This document shows positions 25,734-34,632 of a stretch of 64,000 nucleotides of DNA, piece by piece; the first letter of the stretch is position 1, and each line of letters begins with the position of its first letter. Source of the stretch: CAYJRR01 sp964372275 [NCBI: uncultured bacterium] (GTDB lineage Bacteria > CAYJRR01); the NCBI GenBank assembly GCA_964372275.1, contig CAYJRR010000004.1, positions 4,965 to 68,964 of the forward strand, given 5' to 3'. The notes under the pieces are model-generated. The model worked only from the letters and a program-made list of their open reading frames with translations. It searched no databases and was not told the origin of the DNA. The translations under genes and the position numbers were made by a program.

Positions 25734-28520
25734 ATGAGAAGGAGCCTCCTGCCGATCGTCGCCGCGACCGCGCTCCTCCAGGGGTGCCCGCTGCCCGACC
25801 GGGACAATCCGTTCGATCCGGCGTCGAACGCGTATCCCACCGCCCGGCTGAGCGTCCGGGTCCGCGGAGTCGACGGCGTGGAACGGGTCTCGCTCTCGGG
25901 AACGAGGAACGAGACGTTCGTCTTGGACGCCCGCGCCAGCTCCGTCGACAACGGAACACCGCTGACCTACGCATGGGAAACCGACGACGCCTGGGACGCG
26001 GGGGATCCCGACGACTTCGACCGCCTTTCGAACGAAGGGCCGGGCGTCTTGGCCACGCCGCTCGCGCTGACCTCCGCCATGCTCGTCGCCCACGGCTTCG
26101 ACGGCGGCGTCGGTTCCGCCACCCGTCGTGTCCGGGTACGCGTCACCGCCGGCGTCGGAGGACCGACCTCGATCGCCAGCGTTTCGGTCGTCGTGCGCAA
26201 CGATGGACCGGCGGTGGCCGGCGAATCGGAGCCGTGGTTCGTCGCCCCGGGAAATCCGCCGAGCATGGTGACGCTCGACGCCTGCGGGCTCGTGTTCCGG
26301 AGCGATCGCTGCCGCGTCTCCGACCCGGACGGCGATTCGCTGACGTTCCAGTGGGAACAGACGCGGGGGACCCCGGTGACGCTGATCCCGATGGAAGGTG
26401 GGCGGCGCGCGCGGTTCGGACCGGGGAACACGATCGACCCACGCGGCTACGAGTTCGAATTCACCGCGAGCGACGGGCTCGCCTCGGCACACGGAACGGT
26501 CGAGGTGCTGGCGGGCAGCCCGATGTGGTACGCGACCGCCAATCCCTCCCGGCTGGTGCGCGTCTTCCCCGAGTTCCGCGTCCACGACCGGCTGCGGAAG
26601 ACCGACGGCTCGCTCGTCGCCTGGAACGGAACGGTCTGGTCGGCGGCGACCGAGGAGGAGTCTCCGGGGGTCGTCCGCTTCTGGGCCAGCGACGACTACA
26701 CCACATACCGGATCCGGTCGAACGTCTCGGAGATCACCCGATGGTCGGTGCCGGCGACGTCGATCGCCCCCGCCGGCGGCGGGCGCGCCTGCGTCTCCAG
26801 TTACGACGGCATCCACTCGCTGCGCGCCAACGGCACCTCGGTGCGGGTGGCGACCTCGGACGGCCTCGAGTTCGCCGGCCGGGTCGTCCCCGCCGGACCG
26901 GGCGCCTGCTGGACGCTCGTGACCGACGGTTCGCAGACGCTGGAACTCGGCCGCCTGGTGCCGGCGACCGACAGCTACACGCCGATTGCGAGCGATCTCG
27001 AGTATCCGGTGAACGGCGGAAACCCCGAGTGGCGCGGGCGCGAGATCGCGGTCGGGACGGCCGACGGCGGCGCGTGGTTGGCGCTCGGCGACGGCCTGTA
27101 CCGCGTGCCGCCCGGCGCGCTCTCCGCCGGAGATCTGCTCGGACCCGACGACCCGATTCCGCCGGACGGATACCTTTCGCTGTCGGTGAACGCCGATGCG
27201 TTGGCGCTGGAGCCGGACGGAATGACGGTGATGGCCCACCGCTACGGCGGCTCGGAGTGGTTCCGGCGCCACTCGGACGGACGCGACGGAGGGGAGGTCG
27301 TGGGCCTGCCGACGGTCACGCTTCCCGGACCCGCCGTCACCGACGTCGCCGGCTCGTCCGTGCTGATCGCCGACCAGTCGGGCCTCCTGCACCGGTGCCG
27401 ATTGGAGGACGGCGTGGCCTCGGGATGTCGCTCCGTCGTCGGCGACGAGGCGGTCGACGCGTCGGGCGCGTCCTGGAACGACCTGGCCTTGGATCCCGTC
27501 TCGGCCGACGCGTTGGCCGCGATCCAGACCACCCCGGCGAACGGCCGTTACCTGGCGGTCGTGCCCACCCACGGACGGAAGCAGGTCGTCGTGCCGGTGC
27601 CGATCTCCTTCTCCACGCTCGCCCTTTCCCCCGATCCGACCTCCGGCGCGCTCTTCTACTCGGACCCGCCCGTGGTCGGGGAGGTCGGATTCCACGTCTA
27701 CTCGCCCGACGGGGCCGTCCTGTCGAGCGGCTTCTCCTTCTCGACGAACGAGCAGATCCGACCGTACCTCGTCACGGCGGTGACCGACGGCGGGGCGTGG
27801 ATGGCCGGCCAGGGCGACGAGGAGTACCTGATCCGCGTCGATTCGCTCGGGGTCGAGACCGAACGCTACGAGCTGGGACAAGAGGCGATCGTCGCCGCGC
27901 TCTCGTCCTCCCCCGACGGCTCGACCGTCTGCATTGCGATCAACGGCGATTTCTTCGACGGAACGCCTCCCCAGGAGCTGCTGCGCCGCCGACCCGACGG
28001 CGTTCTGGAGAGCCTCGGGACGAACCACTTCCAGTTGGGGAACGGCCGGCAGCGCGCGGCGGCGCACGCCGACGGGAGCTGCTGGTTCGGCGGCGACCTC
28101 TTTCCCGACTTCCGTGCCCTCCGGTTCGGACCGTCGTCGACCTCCATCGCCGGGAGCTACACCGCGCTCAACGACTCGGTCGACTACATGCGGTTCGCCG
28201 TCGACCCCCGCGACGGAACGTTGTGGATCGCGAACGGAAGCCAGGTCGGCGAAGGGAGCGAGGACCACGTCTTCCGCCTCTCGCTGACCGCGACCGTCAC
28301 CGAGAACTACCCGTACTCCTCGGGCACCTGGCCGACGAGCGTCTACGACCTGGCGATCCGAAAGCTGTGCGCCACCGCCAACGATCCGTCGTGCATCGAG
28401 GTGTGGCAGCTGTCGAGCAGCTCGGATGGAAAGCTGTACCGGAGCGACGGGAGGATCGACAAACCGGTCGAATCGATGTCGGTCTCCGGGATCCCCTCGG
28501 CGCTCGGACTCGCACCGTGA
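25734..28520 (+). CDS. Large PKD-like / propeller lipoprotein
   Basis: This is a 928-residue protein. Residues 1-18 form a signal ending in the lipobox LLQGC, followed by the DRDNPFDPAS motif common in lipoproteins of these lineages. Two PKD/Ig-like domains are seen (FVLDARASSVDNGTPLTYAWE, and FRSDRCRVSDPDGDSLTFQWEQ). From about residue 270 onward repeated short beta motifs (DGGAWLALGDG, DGTLWIANGS) suggest one or two beta-propellers. It is probably cell-surface attached with an unknown ligand. It lies 10 bp after the preceding lipoprotein gene and 14 bp before kdd. Confidence 0.75.
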   Translation: MRRSLLPIVAATALLQGCPLPDRDNPFDPASNAYPTARLSVRVRGVDGVERVSLSGTRNETFVLDARASSVDNGTPLTYAWETDDAWDAGDPDDFDRLSNEGPGVLATPLALTSAMLVAHGFDGGVGSATRRVRVRVTAGVGGPTSIASVSVVVRNDGPAVAGESEPWFVAPGNPPSMVTLDACGLVFRSDRCRVSDPDGDSLTFQWEQTRGTPVTLIPMEGGRRARFGPGNTIDPRGYEFEFTASDGLASAHGTVEVLAGSPMWYATANPSRLVRVFPEFRVHDRLRKTDGSLVAWNGTVWSAATEEESPGVVRFWASDDYTTYRIRSNVSEITRWSVPATSIAPAGGGRACVSSYDGIHSLRANGTSVRVATSDGLEFAGRVVPAGPGACWTLVTDGSQTLELGRLVPATDSYTPIASDLEYPVNGGNPEWRGREIAVGTADGGAWLALGDGLYRVPPGALSAGDLLGPDDPIPPDGYLSLSVNADALALEPDGMTVMAHRYGGSEWFRRHSDGRDGGEVVGLPTVTLPGPAVTDVAGSSVLIADQSGLLHRCRLEDGVASGCRSVVGDEAVDASGASWNDLALDPVSADALAAIQTTPANGRYLAVVPTHGRKQVVVPVPISFSTLALSPDPTSGALFYSDPPVVGEVGFHVYSPDGAVLSSGFSFSTNEQIRPYLVTAVTDGGAWMAGQGDEEYLIRVDSLGVETERYELGQEAIVAALSSSPDGSTVCIAINGDFFDGTPPQELLRRRPDGVLESLGTNHFQLGNGRQRAAAHADGSCWFGGDLFPDFRALRFGPSSTSIAGSYTALNDSVDYMRFAVDPRDGTLWIANGSQVGEGSEDHVFRLSLTATVTENYPYSSGTWPTSVYDLAIRKLCATANDPSCIEVWQLSSSSDGKLYRSDGRIDKPVESMSVSGIPSALGLAP

Positions 28521-28534
28521 CGGAGGAGCGGCGC

Positions 28535-29587
28535 ATGCCCACCCGCGGAATCGGCGATCCCTATGGCACCCACCGCGTCCTGGCGCCGGCGGGGGTGCTG
28601 CCGCAGGCGGCGGAACGGCTCGACGCATCGCTTCCGATCTGGGACAACGAGCTCCGTATCGACGTCCGCACGTTGAACCTCGACTCGGCCTCCTTCCGCC
28701 AGATGCTGGAGGCCTCCGGCGGGGACCGGCCCGCGGTGGGGAAACGCGTCGCGGAGACGGTCGCGGCGCGCGGGAAGCAACACAACCCGGCGACCGGCTC
28801 CGGCGGGATGCTGGTGGGAACGGTGGCGGAGGTCGGTCCCGACTACCGCGGAAGGCTCGCCGCCAAACCCGGCGACCGGGTGGCGACGCTCGTCTCGCTG
28901 ACCCTGACCCCGCTCCACCTGCGACGCGTCGTCGGCGTGCGCCCGGAGGGGGAGATGATCGACGTCGAGGGGCACGCGATCCTGTTCGAAAGCGGGATCG
29001 GCGCGGTGTTGCCGGACGACCTTCCGGAACGGGTCGCGCTCGCCGTGCTCGACGTCTGCGGCGCCCCCGCCGAGGCGAGGCGCCTCGCGGCCGCCGACCG
29101 GACGATGGTCGTACTCGGCGGTGGCGGGAAGTCGGGGACGCTCGTCCTCGCCGAGGCGAGGCATGCGATGGGCCGCGGCGGCCCGGGCCGACTCCTGGCG
29201 CTCGACGCCACCGATTCCGCGATCGCTCGCATCGAGCGGTTGGGGCACGCCGATGCCGCGCGGAAGGTCGACGCGCGCGATGCGCTGGCGGTACGCGGCG
29301 CCGTCGCCGACCTTACCGGCGGCGTCATGGCCGACGTCGTCGTCAACTGCGCAAACGTTTCGGGAACGGAGATGGCGTCGATCCTCGCTGCCAAGCAGAC
29401 GGGGGTCGTCCATTTCTTCTCCACCGCGACCTCCTTCACCGGCGCCCAACTCGGCGCGGAAGGGGTCGGCCACGGCGCGCTCCTCGTGATCGGCAACGGC
29501 TACGTTCCGGGCCACGCCGATCTCGCGCTCGAGCTGTTGCGGCGGGATCGCGCGGTGCGGGAGCTGTTCGAACGTGAGTACGCCTGA
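28535..29587 (+). CDS. kdd: L-erythro-3,5-diaminohexanoate dehydrogenase
   Basis: This 350-residue enzyme catalyses oxidative deamination of 3,5-diaminohexanoate to 5-amino-3-oxohexanoate with NAD(P), the third step of lysine fermentation. The N-terminal GDPYGTHRVLAPAGVLPQ, then IWDNELRIDVRTLNLDSASF, the QHNPATGSGGMLVG block and the Rossmann motif VLGGGGKSG are characteristic of Kdd. Length fits the family. ATG 28535 is preferred over an in-frame GTG at 28517 because a GGAGG lies 8 nt upstream. The kam genes are 17 kb away. Here it sits between a lipoprotein gene and an overlapping GGDEF gene, an unusual location. Confidence 0.93.
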   Translation: MPTRGIGDPYGTHRVLAPAGVLPQAAERLDASLPIWDNELRIDVRTLNLDSASFRQMLEASGGDRPAVGKRVAETVAARGKQHNPATGSGGMLVGTVAEVGPDYRGRLAAKPGDRVATLVSLTLTPLHLRRVVGVRPEGEMIDVEGHAILFESGIGAVLPDDLPERVALAVLDVCGAPAEARRLAAADRTMVVLGGGGKSGTLVLAEARHAMGRGGPGRLLALDATDSAIARIERLGHADAARKVDARDALAVRGAVADLTGGVMADVVVNCANVSGTEMASILAAKQTGVVHFFSTATSFTGAQLGAEGVGHGALLVIGNGYVPGHADLALELLRRDRAVRELFEREYA

Positions 29588-30587
29588 CGACGTCCTCCGC
29601 ATCTTCTGCGAGATCGGGCGCGCGATGGCGCGAGGGCACGGCTACGACCCGCTGATCCGCGCCGTCGTCCGCGCGTCGACCTCCCTCACCGACGCCGACG
29701 CCGGGAGCGTCCTGGTGCTCGACCCCGCCACCGGAAATCTGATCTACCGCAGCGGGCACCGGATGACCGGGCCCGAACGGACGATCTCCTTCGCGCCGGG
29801 CGAAGGGGTCGCCGGCTGGGTGGCGCTCCACGGCCGGTCGGCACGCGTCGCCGACGTGGCCCGCGACCGCCGCTTCGTGAAGAAGAGCGGCCAGCGCCGC
29901 GCCATCGGCTCGCTGCTCTGCGTCCCGGTAACGGTGCGGAGCAAGGCCGTCGGCGTCTTGACCGTCACCTCGGCGAAACGGAACGCCTTCGCCCGGCTCC
30001 ATACGCGCCTGCTGACGGCGCTTGCCGGTCAGGTGGCGCTCGACCTGGAGAACGTGCGGCTGGAGGCCTTGGCCACGCGCGATCCGCTCACCGGGATCGC
30101 CAACCGCCGGCGTTTCGACGAGCGCCTCGACCAGCTCCTCGCCGAAGGGCGGCCTGCGCGGGCGCCGATCGCGGTGCTGATGCTCGACCTCGACCGTTTC
30201 AAATCGATCAACGACCGGCACGGCCATCCGGCCGGGGACGCGGTCCTGCAACAGGCGGTGCAGCGGTGGACCGACTCGCTGCGCGGGAACGACCTGCTCG
30301 CCCGTATGGGCGGCGAGGAGTTCGGACTCCTGCTCCCCGGCGCAGACAGCCGCCGCGCGGTCGAGGTGGCGGAGCGCCTGCGCGCGCGCGTCGAGCACCG
30401 CCCGTTCCGGGTGAGGCGGCTCTCGATCGCGGTCACCGTCTCGGTCGGAGTCGCCGTCTCGCCGCGCGGCGCCGGAACACCCGGCCGGCTCCTCGCCGAC
30501 GCCGACCGGGCGCTCTACGCCGCCAAGGAGGGTGGCCGCAACCGCGTCGTCCTCGCCCGTCGCGGGGGTCACTCCGTGACGGCGTAG
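29574..30587 (+). CDS. GAF-GGDEF diguanylate cyclase
   Basis: This 337-residue signalling protein is predicted to make cyclic di-GMP. An N-terminal GAF-like domain (residues about 15-165, SVLVLDPATGNLIYRSG and GEGVAGWVALHG) is followed by a GGDEF domain. The latter has DPLTGIANRRRFDERL, DLDRFKSINDRHGHPAGD and the active-site GGEEF, with an RGND inhibitory I-site five residues upstream. All catalytic features look intact. It has no membrane segment or signal. The GTG start lies 14 bp inside the 3' end of kdd, so the two are probably co-expressed. The GAF ligand is unknown. Confidence 0.93.
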   Translation: MSTPDDVLRIFCEIGRAMARGHGYDPLIRAVVRASTSLTDADAGSVLVLDPATGNLIYRSGHRMTGPERTISFAPGEGVAGWVALHGRSARVADVARDRRFVKKSGQRRAIGSLLCVPVTVRSKAVGVLTVTSAKRNAFARLHTRLLTALAGQVALDLENVRLEALATRDPLTGIANRRRFDERLDQLLAEGRPARAPIAVLMLDLDRFKSINDRHGHPAGDAVLQQAVQRWTDSLRGNDLLARMGGEEFGLLLPGADSRRAVEVAERLRARVEHRPFRVRRLSIAVTVSVGVAVSPRGAGTPGRLLADADRALYAAKEGGRNRVVLARRGGHSVTA

Positions 30588-31480
30588 TCGATCGGGCTCT
30601 CGGCAAAGGCGCAGTCGTCGTAATCGATGCGGTCGGTCGCCGACGGACTCTCGTCGCCGGCGAGCCCCTCGATCCAGCAGGCGATCGCCACGTAGGCGGC
30701 GTTGGTCAGCGGCGCGTTGGCGAGGGGCATGCGGCTGCCCGGGACGGTGGCGGTGATCCGCCCCCAGAGGTAGCTCCGCTCCGGGGAGCCGGGATAGATC
30801 AGCGCGCCCGCTTCGAGCCCGGCCTCCTCCGCCCCCCAGAACTCGTTGCCGTTCGGGTTTCCGCCGATCAGCGACTTCATCACCGGCGCGACGAGCGGCG
30901 GGACGAACTCGTCGTCGGCGCCGAGCGTCACCACCGCCTCCGCGGTTCCGGTCACCAGGGCGATCGACACGCCCCACTCCTCCGGGGGATTGAAGACGAC
31001 GTTCCCCTCGGCGTCCTCGAACCGCGGCTGCTCCGACGCCGTGCTGGAGGGCGCGTCCCGCAGGCCCAGCTTCCAGGTCTTGGGTCCCACCGTCTCGACG
31101 TAGGCGATCTGGGTGACGAAGGCTCCCGCCTTCACTATGTCGGCGCGGCGCTCGCAGGCGTCCCAGCCCTGCGTCCGATCCGGAAGCTCGACGTTGCACG
31201 GCGCCTCGACGTAGGCCAGCGTGTTCCCCGCCGTCTCCAGGTTCGGGTAGTTGCTCGAGTTGTGGCAGACGTTCGGGTTGGGGCTGCACGTGCTGGAGAG
31301 CACGTTCTTCTGCAGGTCGAGGAAGCGGGGGAAGTTCGCGCGCGCCTCCCGGACGCTCGCCGGCTCGTTCGGATCGGGGGTCGGCGAGCCGCCGCCGTCC
31401 CCGGCCCCGCCGCTGCACGCGAAGGAGAGCGGGACGACCACCGCGAGCCACGACAGGGCGGGTCGGCGAACGTTCGTCAT
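30569..31480 (-). CDS. Lipoprotein of DUF1501 module with CX6CH motif
   Basis: This 303-residue protein has an ATG at 31480 overlapping the stop of the DUF1501 gene. The signal ends with a lipobox Cys22 (VVVPLSFACSGG). Near residue 65 it has SSTCSPNPNVCHNSS, a C-X6-CH arrangement reminiscent of a cytochrome-c site but with wider Cys spacing. The GSRMPL segment near the C-terminus is similar to the Met-bearing region of cytochrome-c-like domains. Together these suggest a degenerate or atypical haem domain, which is unproven. It is the last gene of a three-gene exported module. Confidence 0.7.
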   Translation of the reverse strand: MTNVRRPALSWLAVVVPLSFACSGGAGDGGGSPTPDPNEPASVREARANFPRFLDLQKNVLSSTCSPNPNVCHNSSNYPNLETAGNTLAYVEAPCNVELPDRTQGWDACERRADIVKAGAFVTQIAYVETVGPKTWKLGLRDAPSSTASEQPRFEDAEGNVVFNPPEEWGVSIALVTGTAEAVVTLGADDEFVPPLVAPVMKSLIGGNPNGNEFWGAEEAGLEAGALIYPGSPERSYLWGRITATVPGSRMPLANAPLTNAAYVAIACWIEGLAGDESPSATDRIDYDDCAFAESPIDYAVTE

Positions 31481-32847
31481 ACGAAGAGCTCCGCGATCGG
31501 CGCGTCCGACCAGTAGGGAGTAGGGGCGATTCCCAGGACGTCGAGAATCGTCGAGAGCAGCTGTTTGCTGCTGTAGACCGTCCCGGTGGCGACCATCTGG
31601 TCGTCGCTGGAGCCGTACCGCTTTCCGCGATTCGCCGACGGGATCACCCCTCCCATCAGCGCGATCGCCTGGTTGCGGCAAGGACCCGGGAGGTAGCCGA
31701 CGTGATCGCTTCCCGCCCCGGAGTTGAACCCCGTCTCCTCGGTGTTGTTGCGGGAGAACTCGCTCAGGACCACCACCAGCGTCTTGTCCCAGTAGGTTCC
31801 GCCGGTCGGATGGGGCATCGCCTTGAGCAGGTAGTTCAGGCCCGCCAGCTGACGCACGAGGTCCTTGCTGCGCGGGGCGTAGTTGAACTGCTCCCGGTCG
31901 TGCATGTCGTAGATGTCGCGGGTGACGACCGCGATCGGCGTGCCGAACCCGAAGAAGCGCAGCGCCATCGCGACGTCGGCGCCCCACGAACGAAGGGACT
32001 GCTCATCGCCGATCGTCGAGAGGTCGTAGTCCCCGAGAACCTCCAGGAGCTGGGCATTGGTGAACCCGGCGTCGGTCCCGGTCGGGCTGCTCACGACGTT
32101 CAGCCGCGGGTCCTTGAGCATGTCGGCGAAGGTGGCGGCGTTCTGCTTCGACCCGAGGTAGTTGTTGAGGCGGAGGCGGAAGGTGCGGGGGCGGGTGTTC
32201 TTGAAGCGGGCGTCGACGGCCGCGCGCGCCGCCATCTTCCATCCCTTCCCGATCGGCTTGTCGGCGACGAAGGCGCTGTCCGCGCCGAAGACCGACAGGG
32301 GCCGGGTCTGGGCGTAGCTCCCGGTTCCGTTGCCGAACTCGGTCGGTCCGATCTCGACCGGCGGAACCGCGTCGAGGGTGAAACCGCCGGCGTACATCGG
32401 ATGATCGCGCCCGATCAGCGACAGCAGCCCGCTTCCACCGTCCGGACTCCCGGTGCACATGCGGTAGGTCGCGGTGCGATGGTCGGTGTCGGCGATGCCG
32501 CCGGGGATGTGGTCGACGGAGGTCAGTACCGTGACCTCGTTCGAGATCGACGCGAACGAGGGGATCGACCCGAAGGAGTTCGTGACGATCGGGTCGGCGC
32601 CACAGGCGGCCCCCAGATCCCATTCGCGCCCGCCGAGCGGCGCTTGGACCCCGAAGGGGTTGTGCTGCGTCGTGCCGACCGCGTTGAAGGTGGCGTGGCT
32701 CCGGAATCCGCCCTTGGCGAACAGCACCAGCACGTGCTCCGCCGCGCCGAAGGCGTCGGTCGCCCGCGCGAAGCGGGGCAGGAGCAGCGTCGGCGCAGCC
32801 GCCGACGTGAGGAGCGTCGTCTTCAGGAAGTCGCGGCGGGTGACCAT
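31477..32847 (-). CDS. DUF1501 family protein, Tat-exported
   Basis: This 456-residue protein begins with a twin-arginine signal (RRDFLKTTLLTSAAAPTLLLPRFARA). The body matches the DUF1501 family, an alkaline-phosphatase/sulfatase-like fold. Visible features are HVLVLFAKGGFRSH at the start, DHRTATYRMCTG, TLVVVLSEFSRNNTEETG and SDHVGYLPG. The biochemical role is not established. DUF1501 genes are typically paired with large DUF1549/DUF1800-type partners, and here with the 539-residue lipoprotein upstream. It overlaps the downstream gene by 4 bp (ATGA). Confidence 0.9.
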   Translation of the reverse strand: MVTRRDFLKTTLLTSAAAPTLLLPRFARATDAFGAAEHVLVLFAKGGFRSHATFNAVGTTQHNPFGVQAPLGGREWDLGAACGADPIVTNSFGSIPSFASISNEVTVLTSVDHIPGGIADTDHRTATYRMCTGSPDGGSGLLSLIGRDHPMYAGGFTLDAVPPVEIGPTEFGNGTGSYAQTRPLSVFGADSAFVADKPIGKGWKMAARAAVDARFKNTRPRTFRLRLNNYLGSKQNAATFADMLKDPRLNVVSSPTGTDAGFTNAQLLEVLGDYDLSTIGDEQSLRSWGADVAMALRFFGFGTPIAVVTRDIYDMHDREQFNYAPRSKDLVRQLAGLNYLLKAMPHPTGGTYWDKTLVVVLSEFSRNNTEETGFNSGAGSDHVGYLPGPCRNQAIALMGGVIPSANRGKRYGSSDDQMVATGTVYSSKQLLSTILDVLGIAPTPYWSDAPIAELFV

Positions 32848-32860
32848 CTTCGAGCTCCCC

Positions 32861-34480
32861 CTAGTAGAAGATCATCTCCGCGGAGCCCAAGAGCCCCACG
32901 CAGATCGAGTTCCTCAAGCCGGCCTCGGTGCACTCCTGCCCTTCGCACGCCTCGGCCGCCGCCTCGTAGTCGGCGATCTCCTCCGCCGACGGACCACGTC
33001 CGAAGACCTGCTTCATCTGGTGCGTGAGGATCTTCGCCACCGTCTGCTCCCCCGACGGAGCGAGGTTCTGCGCCACGTATTCATCACAGAGCAGCTCGGC
33101 CAGCGACTCCTGGGTGAAGGCGAAGGCGAGCCCGGTCTGTTCCTGGCGCTGGTTCTGGTACCCGGGGCAGCCTCCGATCAGCCGCGCGACGTACACGTAG
33201 TCGTAGTTCGGATAGGCGCCGTCCTCGGTCTCGCGCCAGGGGAGCCGGCTCTCCTGCATCTCCCACAGGCGCCGGACGTCCGCCTGGTACTGCTCCAGGT
33301 CGATCGTGCCGTCGTCGTAGGCCTCGAAGAGGAAGAAGTAGGAGAAGCCGTCGGTGTAGCGCGGATCGCAGGTCCCGAGCTCGGCGGTGAGACGGCTCGC
33401 CGTGTCGAGCCAGTATTCGGCCGAACCCGCTTTCACCGGTCCGTGGGCGTAGATCTCGGGAACCGGCGCGGTCGGCGAATCGCCGAAGCCGTCGTCCTCC
33501 ACCTTCGCCGACATGCGGTAGAGCCAGGAGGTCAGCAGAAGACGTTCCGCCGACGGGTAGCTGCCGGTCTTTTGGAGGTGCCGTGCGAGGACCTGCCGCA
33601 CCTCCGGGAGCACGATCCCCGGCTCGCGCGGGAAGCGGCCGCCATCGCTCCAACCGAGGTAGCGGTTCAGGATCTCGTCGGCCGCCGCCTCCCAGAAGGC
33701 CGGCTGCCGGGTGAAGACCCGGCCCGCCTCGCGGATCGCGCTCCGCTGCGCCTCGTCCAGCTCCTCCCAGGCGACCCCTTCCGGCTCGGAGTCGTCGAAC
33801 GGTTCCATGTCGATCGTGCCGCCGCCGAGCAGGTGCGCGGTGCAGGCGAAGAGCGGGTCGCACAGGAACGGCAGGATGCGCAGACCGACGCGGTAGGTGT
33901 ATTCGAAGTCGGGATCCTGCTCGTAGTTCGGTACCAGCGGACGCCACAGGGAGGCGAGATCGGCCGCTTCGGCGTCGGAGGCACCGCGCCCGAGAAACGC
34001 TTCGAAGGCGATCCGCGTCCGGTCTTCGGGGTCGAAGACGTTGTTGACGAAGCCGGGGTGGGTCAGGACCTCCTCGGCGAAGTCGTCGTAGCGAAGGTTG
34101 CCGCGGTGGAGATCGTCGACCCTCGCGTACAGCTCCTTCAGGTAGCGCCAGTCGGCGGTGACGTCGGTGGTGCGCAGGCGGTCGCGCCAATGCCGCTCCG
34201 AGACGAGGAGATACGCCTCGCGTCCCTGGAACCGCTTGGCGATCTCGTAGACGCTGCGGCCTTTGCACTCCGACGACACCTCGGCGGCGGTCGGCGAACG
34301 GCCGAGCAGGTCGGCGAAGAGTCGCCGGCAGATCTCGCCGGTGGAAGCCGCTCGGGGATCGATCCCCTTGGCGTCGAAGATCGGCGCCATCACCGCGTCG
34401 ATGGCGTTCTCGTCGGAGTCCGGGGAACCGCACGCGAGCGTCGACGTCGCAACGGCGAGGAACAGGACCGCTCTTTTCAC
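32861..34480 (-). CDS. Lipoprotein partner of DUF1501 protein
   Basis: This is a 539-residue exported protein. GTG 34480 is chosen: it has GGAGGGG about 5 nt upstream and gives a compact signal (MKRAVLFLAVATSTLACGS). An in-frame ATG at 34516 would add 12 residues. The sequence is helical and acidic, with the pattern ICRRLFADLLGRSPTAAEV and IAFEAFLGRGASDAEAADL, which recurs as KQVFGRGPSAEEIADYEAAA near the C-terminus. These LGR-x-P/A-S-x-x-E motifs resemble the helical repeats of DUF1800/DUF1549-type partners of DUF1501 proteins. Assignment to a named family is uncertain. It is the first gene of the module. Confidence 0.72.
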   Translation of the reverse strand: MKRAVLFLAVATSTLACGSPDSDENAIDAVMAPIFDAKGIDPRAASTGEICRRLFADLLGRSPTAAEVSSECKGRSVYEIAKRFQGREAYLLVSERHWRDRLRTTDVTADWRYLKELYARVDDLHRGNLRYDDFAEEVLTHPGFVNNVFDPEDRTRIAFEAFLGRGASDAEAADLASLWRPLVPNYEQDPDFEYTYRVGLRILPFLCDPLFACTAHLLGGGTIDMEPFDDSEPEGVAWEELDEAQRSAIREAGRVFTRQPAFWEAAADEILNRYLGWSDGGRFPREPGIVLPEVRQVLARHLQKTGSYPSAERLLLTSWLYRMSAKVEDDGFGDSPTAPVPEIYAHGPVKAGSAEYWLDTASRLTAELGTCDPRYTDGFSYFFLFEAYDDGTIDLEQYQADVRRLWEMQESRLPWRETEDGAYPNYDYVYVARLIGGCPGYQNQRQEQTGLAFAFTQESLAELLCDEYVAQNLAPSGEQTVAKILTHQMKQVFGRGPSAEEIADYEAAAEACEGQECTEAGLRNSICVGLLGSAEMIFY

Positions 34481-34632
34481 GAGCCCCTCCGGTCGCTTGG
34501 ATACAGCCGTCACCATTCTGCCACGAGCCGCCTTCTTCCTACGTCGGGTGCAGCCTCGGGGCCAAGGGCCCTAACCTCGCGCCGAATTGACGAATCGGGC
34601 GCGTCGGGGAGAATGCGGCGGCGGAGGCTTCC

